A stretch of DNA of 64,000 nucleotides from VRUE01 sp035693025. Lineage in GTDB: Bacteria > Actinomycetota > Thermoleophilia > Solirubrobacterales > 70-9. Each line of letters starts with the position of its first letter. Position 1 is the first letter of the stretch. The notes below the pieces were generated by a model. It was not told the DNA's origin. It did not search any database and saw only the letters and a list, made by a program, of their open reading frames with translations. The translations under genes were made by a program, and so were the position numbers. This document shows, piece after piece, positions 7,934 through 16,186 of the stretch. The stretch covers positions 16,219-80,218 of the forward strand of contig DASSHI010000040.1 of the NCBI GenBank assembly GCA_035693025.1, in the 5' to 3' direction.

Positions 7934-9247
7934 ATGTCGGTGGACCACGCTCAGCTCGATCGGGATCATCTCTGGCACCCGTTCACCCAGCAACAGGGCT
8001 GGGTCGAGGAAGCGCCGCTGATGATCGAGCGGGCCGAGGGGGCGCAGCTGATCGACAGCGAGGGCCGTCGCTACATCGACGGCGTCTCCTCGCTGTGGTG
8101 CAACGTCCATGGGCATCGCCACCCCGGCATCGACGCGGCGGTGCGCGAGCAGCTCGAGCGGGTCGCGCACTCGACGATGCTCGGCCTCTCACACCCCGGC
8201 GCGGCCGAGCTGGCGGGAAAGCTGGTCGAGATCGCGCCGCCGGGGCTGACCCGCGTCTTCTACTCCGAAGCGGGCGCGACCGCGACCGAGATCGCGCTGA
8301 AGATGGCCTTCCAGTTCCAGCAGCAGCGCGGCGGCCAGCACCGGCAGCGGACCTCCTTCGTCCACATGCGCGACGCCTACCACGGCGACACGATCGGCTC
8401 GGTTTCGGTCGGCGGCATCGACCTCTTCCACTCGACCTACCGGCCGCTGCTCTTCCCCACCCACGCGGCCGAGCCGGGCGACTCGGCGGACCTCGAGCGC
8501 GTCCTCGCCTGCCACGAGGAAGAGATCGCGGCGCTGATCGTCGAGCCGCTGGTCCAGGGCGCCGCCGGCATGCTCGTCCACCCGCCCGGCTATCTGCGCG
8601 ACGCGCGCGAGCTCTGCGATCGCTACGGCGTGCTCTTGATCTGCGACGAGGTGGCGACCGGCTTCGGCCGCACCGGGACGATGTTCGCCTGCGAGCAGGA
8701 GGACGTCGCGCCCGACCTGCTTTGCCTCGCCAAGGGCCTCACCGGCGGCTACCTGCCGCTGGCTGCGACCCTGGCCACCGAGCGGATCTACGACGGCTTC
8801 CTCGGTGCCCCGGAGGAGCAGCGCACCTTCTTCCACGGCCACACCTACACCGGCAACCCGCTCGCCTGCGCGGCCGCGATCGCCAGCCTCGAGGCCTTCG
8901 AGCGGGAGCGCACGCTGGAGCGCCTGCAGCCGAAGATCGAGCTGCTGGGCGAGCTGCTCGAGCCGCTCGCGACGATGCCGGGGGTCTGCGAGGTACGCCG
9001 GCGCGGCGTGATGACCGGCATCGACCTCGGCGAGCACGACCCGGCCCTGCGCATGGGCCACCGGGTGACGCTGGAGGCGCGCAGGCGCGGGGCGATCGTG
9101 CGGCCGCTCAGCGACGTCGTCGTCCTCATGCCTCCCCTCTCGATCTCCGAGCAGGAGCTGCGCCAGCTGGTCGCGATCGTCGCCGGGTCGATCGAGGCGG
9201 CCTGCGAGACGCCCGCCCCGCGGGTGGCGGATACGCTGGCTGCGTGA
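7934..9247 (+). CDS. bioA: adenosylmethionine-8-amino-7-oxononanoate aminotransferase
   Basis: Class III PLP aminotransferase that makes 7,8-diaminononanoate with SAM as amino donor. HLWHPFTQQ near the N-terminus is diagnostic for BioA. EAGATATEIALKM, HGDTIGSVSVGG, ICDEVATGFGRTG and the Lys of LAKGLTGGYLPLA complete the active site. ATG 7934 has GGAAG five bases upstream, better than the ATG at 7919. The gene is separated from bioBFD by a four-gene minus-strand block. Its stop overlaps the NUDIX gene (GTGA). Confidence 0.96.
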   Translation: MSVDHAQLDRDHLWHPFTQQQGWVEEAPLMIERAEGAQLIDSEGRRYIDGVSSLWCNVHGHRHPGIDAAVREQLERVAHSTMLGLSHPGAAELAGKLVEIAPPGLTRVFYSEAGATATEIALKMAFQFQQQRGGQHRQRTSFVHMRDAYHGDTIGSVSVGGIDLFHSTYRPLLFPTHAAEPGDSADLERVLACHEEEIAALIVEPLVQGAAGMLVHPPGYLRDARELCDRYGVLLICDEVATGFGRTGTMFACEQEDVAPDLLCLAKGLTGGYLPLAATLATERIYDGFLGAPEEQRTFFHGHTYTGNPLACAAAIASLEAFERERTLERLQPKIELLGELLEPLATMPGVCEVRRRGVMTGIDLGEHDPALRMGHRVTLEARRRGAIVRPLSDVVVLMPPLSISEQELRQLVAIVAGSIEAACETPAPRVADTLAA

Positions 9248-9885
9248 CGGAGAGGAGAAGGGGGCCGGCCGAGGCCCCCAACCTGGGCGAGCCCGCGACG
9301 CCGAGGCCGTCGGCTTCGGTCGTGCTGCTGAGGCGAGGCGGCAAGCATGGGGGTCGGGCGTTGGAGGTGCTGTTGCTGAAGCGGGCCGAGAGCGCCAAGT
9401 TCATGCCGGGGGTCTGGGTGTTCCCCGGCGGAGGCGTGGATCCGCAGGACGGCGAGGGCGAGGGCGGCCACCGCGCCTGCGCGCTGCGCGAGCTCGAGGA
9501 GGAGGCCGGGATTGCGCTTCCTGCCGACGACGAGCTGGTGCTGTTCTCGCGCTGGATCACTCCCGAGGTCGTCTCGCGCCGCTTCGACGCGTGGTTCTTC
9601 CTCGCCCTGGCGCCCGCCCACACACCGCCCGAGCCCGACGGGGTCGAGACGACCGAGGCCGGCTGGTTCAAGCCGCGGGCGGCACTGGAGGCGCAGCACG
9701 CCGGCGAGTTGAACCTCGCCTTCCCGACGGTCCAGCAGCTCAAGTCGCTGCTGCCGTACCGGACGGCCGGGGAGGCGCTTGCAGCCCACCGCGGCAAAGC
9801 GGTCGAGCCGATCCTGCCCAAGGTGATCGGCTCCCCGGAGCAGCACCGGGTCGTCCTCCCGGGCGACCCGGACTATCCGGCCTGA
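9244..9885 (+). CDS. NUDIX hydrolase
   Basis: A 213-aa protein translationally coupled to bioA by a GTGA overlap. FPGGGVDPQDG followed by RELEEEAGI is a NUDIX box, but the spacing between the Gly part and REUxEExG is longer than the strict 23-residue consensus. That resembles the NUDT19/CoA-type NUDIX group, as does the C-terminal extension. Likely substrates are nucleoside or CoA diphosphates; the link to biotin is only by position. The 3' end overlaps the convergent gene by 13 bases. Confidence 0.85.
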   Translation: MTERRRGPAEAPNLGEPATPRPSASVVLLRRGGKHGGRALEVLLLKRAESAKFMPGVWVFPGGGVDPQDGEGEGGHRACALRELEEEAGIALPADDELVLFSRWITPEVVSRRFDAWFFLALAPAHTPPEPDGVETTEAGWFKPRAALEAQHAGELNLAFPTVQQLKSLLPYRTAGEALAAHRGKAVEPILPKVIGSPEQHRVVLPGDPDYPA

Positions 9886-10562
9886 GCGCCGCCCTCACCG
9901 GGAAACGGCGCCAGCCCGGCATGCCAGGGCCCTGGCGGATAGGTGTGCAGGCCGCTCTCTTCCATCTCCCCCTGTAGGCGCTTGAACAGCTGACCGGCGT
10001 TCTTCAAGGCGGATTTCAGCTCTTCCTCGCTGCGCTCGCGCAGGCGCCAGAGGAACCAGAGCTGGCGGTCGTTGATGCCGAAGTCGACCTCGCCCGTCAT
10101 CGTCGTCGTCCAGGCGAGGAAGCCGGGGCTGAAGAGCTCGCGCAGCTTGACCGGGTCGTACTCGCTGGGCACGGTGGCCTGGAAGCGCTTGTTGAAGTCG
10201 ATCGACTCGAACTCGACCTTGCGGGCGAAGCGCTTGGTGAGGACCTCCTGACGCTCGATCGACTCGACGTTGAAGGCGGGCACGACTTCGGCGAGGTCGG
10301 GCATGTGCGCCTTGGCCAGGAGCGCCGTCGGCAGCAGCGCCTTGTCGAAGAGGCCGCCGACCTCCTTTTCGTCGGCATCGCAAGACGATCCCCAGAAGCC
10401 CTCGGCGAGCCGGCCGGTGAGCCGGTTGGAGCCGCCGACGCATAGCGCCACCGGCCCGTCCTTTGGGTTGATGCCGCCGACCGGCTCGTAGGCGAGCTCG
10501 TGCCGCGTGCCGTAGCGCCGCACGATCTCCGCCCACTCCGTCGCTTCCTGCTTCGCGCCCAT
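9873..10562 (-). CDS. uncharacterised protein, possibly DUF3137-related
   Basis: A 229-aa protein without signal peptide or clear membrane helix. The middle section FARKVEFESIDFNKRFQAT, then KLRELFSPGFLAWTT, resembles the DUF3137 pattern (FNRxFxV..LLTPxFM). DUF3137 proteins are often encoded beside LemA, and here the divergent neighbour at 10609 is lemA. The DUF assignment rests on memory of the pattern, not a search. The C-terminal ~30 residues are Gly/Pro-rich and probably unstructured. Confidence 0.7.
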   Translation of the reverse strand: MGAKQEATEWAEIVRRYGTRHELAYEPVGGINPKDGPVALCVGGSNRLTGRLAEGFWGSSCDADEKEVGGLFDKALLPTALLAKAHMPDLAEVVPAFNVESIERQEVLTKRFARKVEFESIDFNKRFQATVPSEYDPVKLRELFSPGFLAWTTTMTGEVDFGINDRQLWFLWRLRERSEEELKSALKNAGQLFKRLQGEMEESGLHTYPPGPWHAGLAPFPGEGGAQAG

Positions 10563-10608
10563 CTCGCGATCCTACGTCCGCGGAGCGGGTTGGAGGTAGG
10601 ATGCGGGC

Positions 10609-11172
10609 ATGGTGATCGTTCTGATCGTCGTCGTCGCGATCGTCGTGATCGGCGTCCTCTACTTCATCGGCAAGCGCAACGCGATCATCGCATCGCGCAA
10701 CCGGGTCGACGAGTCGTGGAGCGGGATCGACGTCCAGCTCAAGCGCCGGCACGACCTCGTGCCCAACCTGGTCGAGACCGTGAAGGGCTACGCCGCGCAC
10801 GAGAGCCAGACGTTCGAGAAAGTGACCCAGGCGCGGGCCGACGCGATGTCCGCCGAAGGGGTCGCCGACACGGCCAAGGCCGAGCAGGGGCTGACCGGCG
10901 CACTCGCCGGATTGCGCGCGGTCGCCGAGAACTACCCGACCCTGCGCGCAACCGAGAACTTCCAGCAGCTCAGCCGCAACCTCTCCGAGCTGGAGGACGA
11001 AATCCAGGCCTCGCGGCGGATCTACAACTCCAACGTGCAGTCCTACAACACCTCGATTCAGCAGTTCCCGGGCTCGATCATCGCCAACCAGGGCGGCTTC
11101 GCCCCGCGCGAGTACTTCGAGATCGAAGACAAAGCCGATCGCGAGCCGGTCGCGGTCAGCTTCGACAAATAA
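10609..11172 (+). CDS. lemA: LemA family protein
   Basis: 187 aa with one N-terminal membrane helix (MVIVLIVVVAIVVIGVLYFI), followed by the family signature NRVDESWSGIDVQLKRRHDLVPNL in a long helical coiled region and NSNVQSYNT near the end. Topology is N-terminus out, helical bundle in the cytoplasm. Function in bacteria is poorly known; LemA often sits beside a DUF3137-type gene, as may be the case here (divergent, 46 bases apart). Confidence 0.93.
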   Translation: MVIVLIVVVAIVVIGVLYFIGKRNAIIASRNRVDESWSGIDVQLKRRHDLVPNLVETVKGYAAHESQTFEKVTQARADAMSAEGVADTAKAEQGLTGALAGLRAVAENYPTLRATENFQQLSRNLSELEDEIQASRRIYNSNVQSYNTSIQQFPGSIIANQGGFAPREYFEIEDKADREPVAVSFDK

Positions 11173-11195
11173 CGCCGGTCTTCTAAGCTTCGACT

Positions 11196-11387
11196 ATGAG
11201 CGCGACGACCGAGGCAACGCAGTGGATCTGCGAGAGCTGCGGCTTCATCTACGACCCGACGGTGGGCGACCCAGACGGCGGCATTCCGCCCGGAACCGCC
11301 TTCGAGGACATTCCCAGCGACTGGTTCTGTCCCGTCTGCGGGGCGCGGACGTCGGACTTCCGCCCGCTCGAGCCGGGCGAGGCTTAG
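11196..11387 (+). CDS. rubredoxin
   Basis: 63 aa. Two knuckles, C12-ESCG-F-I-Y-D and C45-PVCG, form the FeS4 site, with the usual GDPDGGIPPGTAFEDIP between them. It is a one-electron carrier, typically to alkane hydroxylases or oxygen/peroxide reductases. It sits 23 bases after lemA and 19 bases before a GMC oxidoreductase, an arrangement suggesting a redox pair; no AlkB-type hydroxylase is visible. Confidence 0.96.
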   Translation: MSATTEATQWICESCGFIYDPTVGDPDGGIPPGTAFEDIPSDWFCPVCGARTSDFRPLEPGEA

Positions 11388-11406
11388 GCGCGCGGGACAA
11401 CCGGCC

Positions 11407-13044
11407 GTGAGCTACGACTACGACTGGATCGTCGTCGGCTCGGGGTTCGGCGGCTCGGTCTCGGCCCTGCGCCTTGCCGAAAAGGGCTACGACGTGGCCG
11501 TGCTCGAGTGCGGCAAGCGCTTCGGCGATGACGACTTCGCCAGCTCGACCGCGGACAGCCGCCGCTACTTCTGGGCGCCGCGGATCGGGATGAAGGGGAT
11601 CTTCCGACTGAGCATCTTCAAGGACGTCGCCGTGGTCAGCGGCTGCGGCGTCGGCGGCGGCAGCCTCGGCTACGCCAACACGCTCTACGTTCCCCCCAGC
11701 CGGTTCTTCGAGGACCCGCAGTGGGCCGACCTCGACGACTGGGAGGCACGACTGGCGCCGCACTACGAGACCGCGCAGCGGATGCTCGGCGTCGTCGTCC
11801 ACGAACGCGACGACCCGGCCGACCAGCTGCTGCGCGAGCTGGGCGAGGAGCTCGGCGTCGGCGACACCTATGGCAAGACGCCGATCGGCGTCTACCTCGG
11901 CAACCCCGGCGAGACCGTTCCGGACCCCTTCTTCGAAGGCGAGGGGCCGGAGCGGACCGGCTGCATGCAGTGCGGCCGCTGCATGGTCGGCTGTCCGCAC
12001 GGGGCGAAGAACACGCTGGTCAAGAACTACCTATGGCTGGCCGAGCACCGCGGGGTCGAGGTGCAGGCGGAGCGCACCGTGACCGACATCCGCCCGCTCG
12101 GCGCCGCCGACGGCAGCGACGGCTACGCGGTGACGAGCGAGCGCTCCGGCCTCTTGCGGGGGCGCAGGCAGCGCACGCTGAAGGCACGCGGCGTGATCGT
12201 CGCCGCGGGTCCGCTCGGCACCAACAAGCTGCTGCAGCGCTGCCGCCTCGGTGGCTCGCTGCCGCGGATCTCCCCCCGCCTGGGCGAGCTGGTCCGCACC
12301 AACAGCGAGAGCATCCTCGGCGTCCGCGTGCCCGACGACTACCCCGCCGACCTGGCCAGCCGCGTCGCGATCACCTCGAGCATCTACCCCGACCCCTACA
12401 CCCACATCGAGACCGTCACCTACGGCGAGGCGGGCGACTCGATGAGCCTGCTCAACACGCTGCTGGTCGGCGACGGCACGCGGGTCACCCGGCCACTGAA
12501 GCTGCTCGGCCAGATCCTCCGCCACCCGCGCAACTTCGCCAAGATCCTCTGGCCGCGCGGCAGCTCGCGCCGCTCGATCATCCTCCTGGTGATGCAGACG
12601 CTCGACAACGCGATCGCGCTGCGGCCGAAGCTGAAGCGCAACGGCGAAGTGCGGCTGCAGACCGAGCAGGACCCCGAGCGGCCGATCCCCACCTTCATCC
12701 CGGCGGCGAACGCGGCAGCGGAATGGATGGCCGAGCGGACCGGCGGGGTCGCCACCAGCTCGATCACCGAGGCCGCCTTCAACATCCCGACCACGGCCCA
12801 CATCCTCGGCGGCGCGGCGATCGGCCACGGCCCCGAGGACGGCGTCGTCGACTCGCGCCAGCGCGTTTTCGGCTACGAGAACCTGATGGTCTGCGACGGC
12901 GCCGCGATCCCGGCCAACGTCGGCGTCAACCCGAGCCTGACGATCGCCGCCCTGGCCGAGCACGCGCTGAGCGAGGTGCCGCCGAAGGAGGGCGCCGCGC
13001 CGCGCGACCTGCCGAAGGCCGCGCGGCCCGCTGCCGTCGCCTAG
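11407..13044 (+). CDS. GMC-family FAD oxidoreductase (cholesterol-oxidase/ChoD-like) with Cys cluster
   Basis: 545 aa, GTG start. The N-terminal GSGFGGSVSALRLAEKG is the FAD dinucleotide fold, and the C-terminal AHILGGAAIGHGPEDGVVD plus NVGVNPSLTIAALAE is the GMC C-terminal domain. An internal TGCMQCGRCMVGCPHGAKN element is a ferredoxin-like Cys cluster found in the ChoD-like branch and in some membrane dehydrogenases, implying an iron-sulfur centre. Oxidation of an alcohol or sterol is expected. Adjacent rubredoxin could accept its electrons. The true substrate is unknown. Confidence 0.9.
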   Translation: MSYDYDWIVVGSGFGGSVSALRLAEKGYDVAVLECGKRFGDDDFASSTADSRRYFWAPRIGMKGIFRLSIFKDVAVVSGCGVGGGSLGYANTLYVPPSRFFEDPQWADLDDWEARLAPHYETAQRMLGVVVHERDDPADQLLRELGEELGVGDTYGKTPIGVYLGNPGETVPDPFFEGEGPERTGCMQCGRCMVGCPHGAKNTLVKNYLWLAEHRGVEVQAERTVTDIRPLGAADGSDGYAVTSERSGLLRGRRQRTLKARGVIVAAGPLGTNKLLQRCRLGGSLPRISPRLGELVRTNSESILGVRVPDDYPADLASRVAITSSIYPDPYTHIETVTYGEAGDSMSLLNTLLVGDGTRVTRPLKLLGQILRHPRNFAKILWPRGSSRRSIILLVMQTLDNAIALRPKLKRNGEVRLQTEQDPERPIPTFIPAANAAAEWMAERTGGVATSSITEAAFNIPTTAHILGGAAIGHGPEDGVVDSRQRVFGYENLMVCDGAAIPANVGVNPSLTIAALAEHALSEVPPKEGAAPRDLPKAARPAAVA

Positions 13045-13047
13045 CCC

Positions 13048-13653
13048 CTAGGCGGCGCCGGCGAGGCGCTGGGCGACGTAGTCCCAGTTGACGACGTTCC
13101 AGAAGGCGTCGAGATATTCCGGGCGCTTGTTCTGGTACTTGAGGTAGTAAGCGTGCTCCCAGACGTCGCAGCCGAGCAACGGGATGCTGCCGTCGGTCAC
13201 CGGCGAGTCCTGGTTCGGCGTCGAGACGACCGCGAGGCCGCTGCTGTCTTTGACCAGCCACGCCCAGCCCGAGCCGAAGCGACCGAGGCCGGCTTTTTTG
13301 AACTCTTCCTTGAAGGAGTCGAAGGAGCCGAAGGTCTCGTCGATCGCGCTCGCCAGCTCGCCGCTCGGCGCGCCGCCGCCGTCGGGGCTCATCATCTGCC
13401 AGAAGAGCGAGTGGTTGAAGTGGCCGCCGCCGTTGTTGCGAACCGGAGTCTGCTTGTCGCCGGGCAGGCTGGAGAGATTGCGCAGCACGTCCTCGACCTC
13501 GCGGTCGGCCCACTCGGTCCCCTCCAGGGCTTCGTTGGCTTTGTCGACGTAGGCCTGATGGTGCTTGTCGTGGTGGACCCGCATCGTCGCCTCGTCGATG
13601 TGCGGCTCGAGCGCGTCGTACTCGTAGGGAAGATCGGGAACCGTGAAAGCCAT
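13048..13653 (-). CDS. sodA: superoxide dismutase (Mn/Fe type)
   Basis: 201 aa, starting at ATG 13653 with AGGAG upstream; the longer open frame is ignored. Metal ligands lie in RVHHDKHHQAYV, GHFNHSLFW and DVWEHAYYL. The motif TPNQDSP places Gln in the second shell, which favours the manganese form over mycobacterial iron enzymes with His there. Converts superoxide to peroxide in the cytoplasm. It ends three bases from the convergent GMC gene. Confidence 0.96.
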   Translation of the reverse strand: MAFTVPDLPYEYDALEPHIDEATMRVHHDKHHQAYVDKANEALEGTEWADREVEDVLRNLSSLPGDKQTPVRNNGGGHFNHSLFWQMMSPDGGGAPSGELASAIDETFGSFDSFKEEFKKAGLGRFGSGWAWLVKDSSGLAVVSTPNQDSPVTDGSIPLLGCDVWEHAYYLKYQNKRPEYLDAFWNVVNWDYVAQRLAGAA

Positions 13654-13698
13654 TGCTTCTCCTTGTGTCTCGATTGGGGTTTCCAGGCAGCCTAACCG

Positions 13699-13724
13699 GA
13701 TTGAACCGCCTGCCAGGCGGGTAG
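13699..13724 (+). promoter_or_regulatory. weak SigB-like promoter upstream of the sigma factor gene
   Basis: GATTGA (13699-13704), 14 bases, GGGTAG (13719-13724). It matches the other SigB-type promoters in this island at the -10 and spacing, but the -35 is degenerate and the spacer is itself palindromic (CCGCCTG C CAGGCGG). If real it would give the sigma gene autoregulation with a ~150-base leader. Confidence 0.35.
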
Positions 13725-13880
13725 CGCAAATGCCGGGATGAGCTCGGGCGAGGGCAAGGGTGAAGCGGCGCGGCGGGACCAGTACGCTCCCAATGAGTAG
13801 TAAGTGCCGCACGGCCTGCTGAGGCTCGAGGGCGGTGGCGCCGGGAGCGTCAGCTCGAGGCCGTCGAACATCAGAGCCAG

Positions 13881-14690
13881 ATGGCAGCAGATGGGCAAAG
13901 AGAGGATGCGCAGAACGTGCCGGCCGGCGGCGCGGGATCGCCGCTTGCCCGCGAAGAGGAGCTGTGGCAACGCTTCGCGAAGGAACGCGACCCGGCGATC
14001 CGCGAGGAGCTGGTGCGGCGAAACATGCCCTTCGCCAAAAGGCTGGCCCTGCGCTATCGCGGCGCCAGCGAGTCCTTCGACGACCTCCTGCAGGTCGCCA
14101 ACCTGGGCCTGCTGAACGCGGTCGACCGCTTCGATCCCGAGCGCGGCATCCCCTTCACGGCGTTCGCATCCCCGACCATCCTCGGCGAGCTCAAACGACA
14201 CTTTCGCGACCGGGTCTGGACCGTGCGGGTGCCGCGCGGCCTGCACGACCGCATGGCCGAAGTCGACAAAGCGATCACCGACCTGACCAAGGAGCTGCAG
14301 CGCTCGCCCTCGGTCGGCGAGATCGCCGAGCGGCTCGAGGTCGAGCAGACCGACGTGCTCGAGGTGATGGAGGCGAACCACAACCGGCGGCCGCTCTCGC
14401 TCGACCGCCCGGCGGGTTCCGATGACTCCGAGGAGTCTTCGCCGGCAGAGTGGATCGGCACCGAGGACGAGGCCTTCGAGCTGGTCGAGGGCCGGATCGC
14501 GCTCGACTCAGCCCTCCCCTACCTCGATGACCGCGAGCGGCTGGTCCTGCGCCTGCGCTTCGCCGAGGACATGACGCAGTCGCAGATCGCCGAGCGCATC
14601 GGCCACTCGCAGATGCACGTCTCCCGCATCCTGCGCCGCGCCCTGGCGCGCATCCGCGACCAGATCAGGGAGCAGCGGCAAAGCGAATAA
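13881..14690 (+). CDS. SigB/SigF-type general stress sigma factor
   Basis: 269 aa. Region 2 contains NMPFAKRLALRYRG, then DLLQVANLGLLNAVDRFD and IPFTAFASPTILGELKRHF, the group-3 sporulation/stress signature. Region 3 is RSPSVGEIAERLEV; region 4 is LVLRLRFAEDMTQSQIAERIGHSQMHVSRILRRAL. It recruits RNA polymerase to GTTT/GGGTA promoters, several of which are in the next 6 kb. Activity should be held by the RsbW-like protein encoded convergently, with which it overlaps by 26 bases. Confidence 0.95.
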   Translation: MAADGQREDAQNVPAGGAGSPLAREEELWQRFAKERDPAIREELVRRNMPFAKRLALRYRGASESFDDLLQVANLGLLNAVDRFDPERGIPFTAFASPTILGELKRHFRDRVWTVRVPRGLHDRMAEVDKAITDLTKELQRSPSVGEIAERLEVEQTDVLEVMEANHNRRPLSLDRPAGSDDSEESSPAEWIGTEDEAFELVEGRIALDSALPYLDDRERLVLRLRFAEDMTQSQIAERIGHSQMHVSRILRRALARIRDQIREQRQSE

Positions 14691-15456
14691 CCAGATACTC
14701 ACCGTCGTCCGACTCTTCGACGGTGAGCTCGTCGGCCAGCTTCTCCAGCGAGCCGCCGACGTCGGGCACTTCGAGGTCCTCGCGGATGTGCGCGGCGGCT
14801 CCAGGATCCATCGGGCCCAGACGCAGGTCGATTCCACCCGCCCGCTCGTCGAGCCCGAGCCGCACACGCCCGTTGGAGAACCGACGCGGTGCCGCACTGG
14901 CGATGGCGTCGGTGACGAGGAGGGTGTCGGAGACGCGGTCGATGGAGAGGTCGCGGCGGGCGGCGAGGGCAGCGACGACCCGTGCCAGGACCGGCGCGAG
15001 CAACTCGGGCCGGGCGATGACCAGCTCCGTGCGATCGCTCGTCTGGGGCTTGATCGCGGCGGTACCGTCCTTGCCGTCCGCGCCGCCGCCCTGCAGCGGC
15101 ACGCGCATCATGATCTCGGTGCCATGATCGATGCCGCCGGAGATCGAGAAGCTGCTCGAGAGCGCGGCGATCAGCGAGAGGCCAAGCCGCAGGCTGTCGC
15201 GTTCGGTGTCGGCCTGCGGGCGAATTCCGCCGCCCTCGTCGCGGACGATGACGGTGAGCCCGTCGGGGTCGGCCTCCGCCTCGACGTTGAGCGGCCCCGG
15301 CTCGCCGTCGTAGGCGTGAAGGACGACGTTCATACAGGCCTCGGTGACGACAGTCTTCAGGTCCGCCAGGCCCGGTTCGTCCATTCCGATCTCCTCCGCC
15401 AGGCCGGCTAGAGCGTGGCGGATGACGGCAACGTTCTCGGATTTGGCGGGCAACAT
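14665..15456 (-). CDS. RsbW-like anti-sigma factor/serine kinase with tandem ATPase-like domains
   Basis: The N-terminal half, LPAKSENVAVIRHALAGL ... VVTEACMNVVLHAY ... VIVRDEGGGI ... LGLSLIAALSS, is a GHKL (HATPase_c_2) anti-sigma kinase that binds the sigma factor and phosphorylates the STAS antagonist. The C-terminal half (from about residue 130) has the same length and secondary-structure feel but lacks the N and G boxes, so it looks like a degenerate second copy. ATG 15456 was chosen; TTG 15465 would add three residues and fits the family start better. A SigB-type promoter lies upstream. Confidence 0.9.
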   Translation of the reverse strand: MLPAKSENVAVIRHALAGLAEEIGMDEPGLADLKTVVTEACMNVVLHAYDGEPGPLNVEAEADPDGLTVIVRDEGGGIRPQADTERDSLRLGLSLIAALSSSFSISGGIDHGTEIMMRVPLQGGGADGKDGTAAIKPQTSDRTELVIARPELLAPVLARVVAALAARRDLSIDRVSDTLLVTDAIASAAPRRFSNGRVRLGLDERAGGIDLRLGPMDPGAAAHIREDLEVPDVGGSLEKLADELTVEESDDGEYLVIRFAAAP

Positions 15457-15577
15457 GATCTGCAACCCCCTGGGCCTTTCATCGCTTGCCGAAGTGTGGG
15501 AGATTGACCGCATCCTTGTCGCCGAGGGAGGAGTCCCGCGACCACGAGCATAATCGTCGAGCTGCTGAAATCCCCGG

Positions 15578-15603
15578 CTACCCCCGTCGCTACGCGGTCA
15601 AAC
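15578..15603 (-). promoter_or_regulatory. SigB-type promoter for the anti-sigma gene
   Basis: Read on the minus strand: GTTTGA (15603-15598), 14 bases, GGGTAG (15583-15578). This closely fits the SigB consensus GTTTAA-N12-14-GGGTAT. It implies that the sigma factor switches on its own inhibitor, the standard negative loop of partner-switching systems. The leader would be roughly 110 bases. Confidence 0.7.
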
Positions 15604-15653
15604 CCTGGGCCGGCGGGGCGAAAATAGGCCTTCCGCTGATGTAGGATCGGTAG

Positions 15654-16013
15654 GTGAACTTGGTCCCCTTCGAGGTACACCGCGAAGAGCTGGAGGACGG
15701 CATCCGCACTTTCACCGTCCGCGGTGAGCTGGACATGAACACCGCTCCCGACCTGGCTCGAGGACTCGAGGAGGCGCTCGAGGAGTCCGGCGGCTCGATC
15801 ATGCTCGACCTCTCGGCCTGCGAGTTCATCGACTCGACCGGGATCGCCCTGATCGTGCGCACTTGGCAACGTTTGGGCAACGGCGATGGCGGCCGGCTGG
15901 CCCTATGCTGCAGCAACCATCAGGTTCGCCGCCTGCTCAAGATCACCGGGGTTGAAGCGTCGATCCCGATGCATGAGCAGCGCGACGACGCGCTGGCCGA
16001 GCTGCGCGGCTGA
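15654..16013 (+). CDS. STAS-domain anti-anti-sigma factor (RsbV-like)
   Basis: 119 aa, GTG start. TVRGELDMNTAPDLARGL and LDLSACEFIDSTGIALIV are the STAS core; Ser61 in IDSTG is the expected phosphorylation site. When dephosphorylated it should bind the RsbW-like kinase and free the sigma factor; the PP2C phosphatase at 17588-19006 is the obvious partner. Its 3' end overlaps the convergent small membrane-protein gene. Confidence 0.95.
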   Translation: MNLVPFEVHREELEDGIRTFTVRGELDMNTAPDLARGLEEALEESGGSIMLDLSACEFIDSTGIALIVRTWQRLGNGDGGRLALCCSNHQVRRLLKITGVEASIPMHEQRDDALAELRG

Positions 16014-16173
16014 AGGCGGCTCCGGCCGCGAGGCCGGCGATGACACCGATCGCCAGCAGCGTTGCCGAGCGCATCGGTTCCCTTCTCAGCTTCGAAGCAG
16101 CCCCGTGCGCGGTGTGCCGCACCGTCGTCTTGGCAGCCCGGCGCGCAACCGCCCTCTTCAGTGGAACCTTCAT
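15943..16173 (-). CDS. small single-helix membrane protein, SigB-type promoter
   Basis: 76 aa, not recognised. The N-terminus is very basic (MKVPLKRAVARRAAKTTVRH), then one hydrophobic helix (SATLLAIGVIAGLAAGAAF) and a basic, Ala-rich tail. GGGAG lies four bases before ATG 16173, and a GTTCAA-N14-GGGTAA promoter ends 14 bases upstream, so it probably belongs to the stress regulon. It overlaps the STAS gene by 71 bases at the 3' end. That the frame is real rests on the Shine-Dalgarno and promoter fit. Confidence 0.55.
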   Translation of the reverse strand: MKVPLKRAVARRAAKTTVRHTAHGAASKLRREPMRSATLLAIGVIAGLAAGAAFSRAARPARRRAAHASGSTLQPR

Positions 16174-16186
16174 ATCGCTCCCGCCA

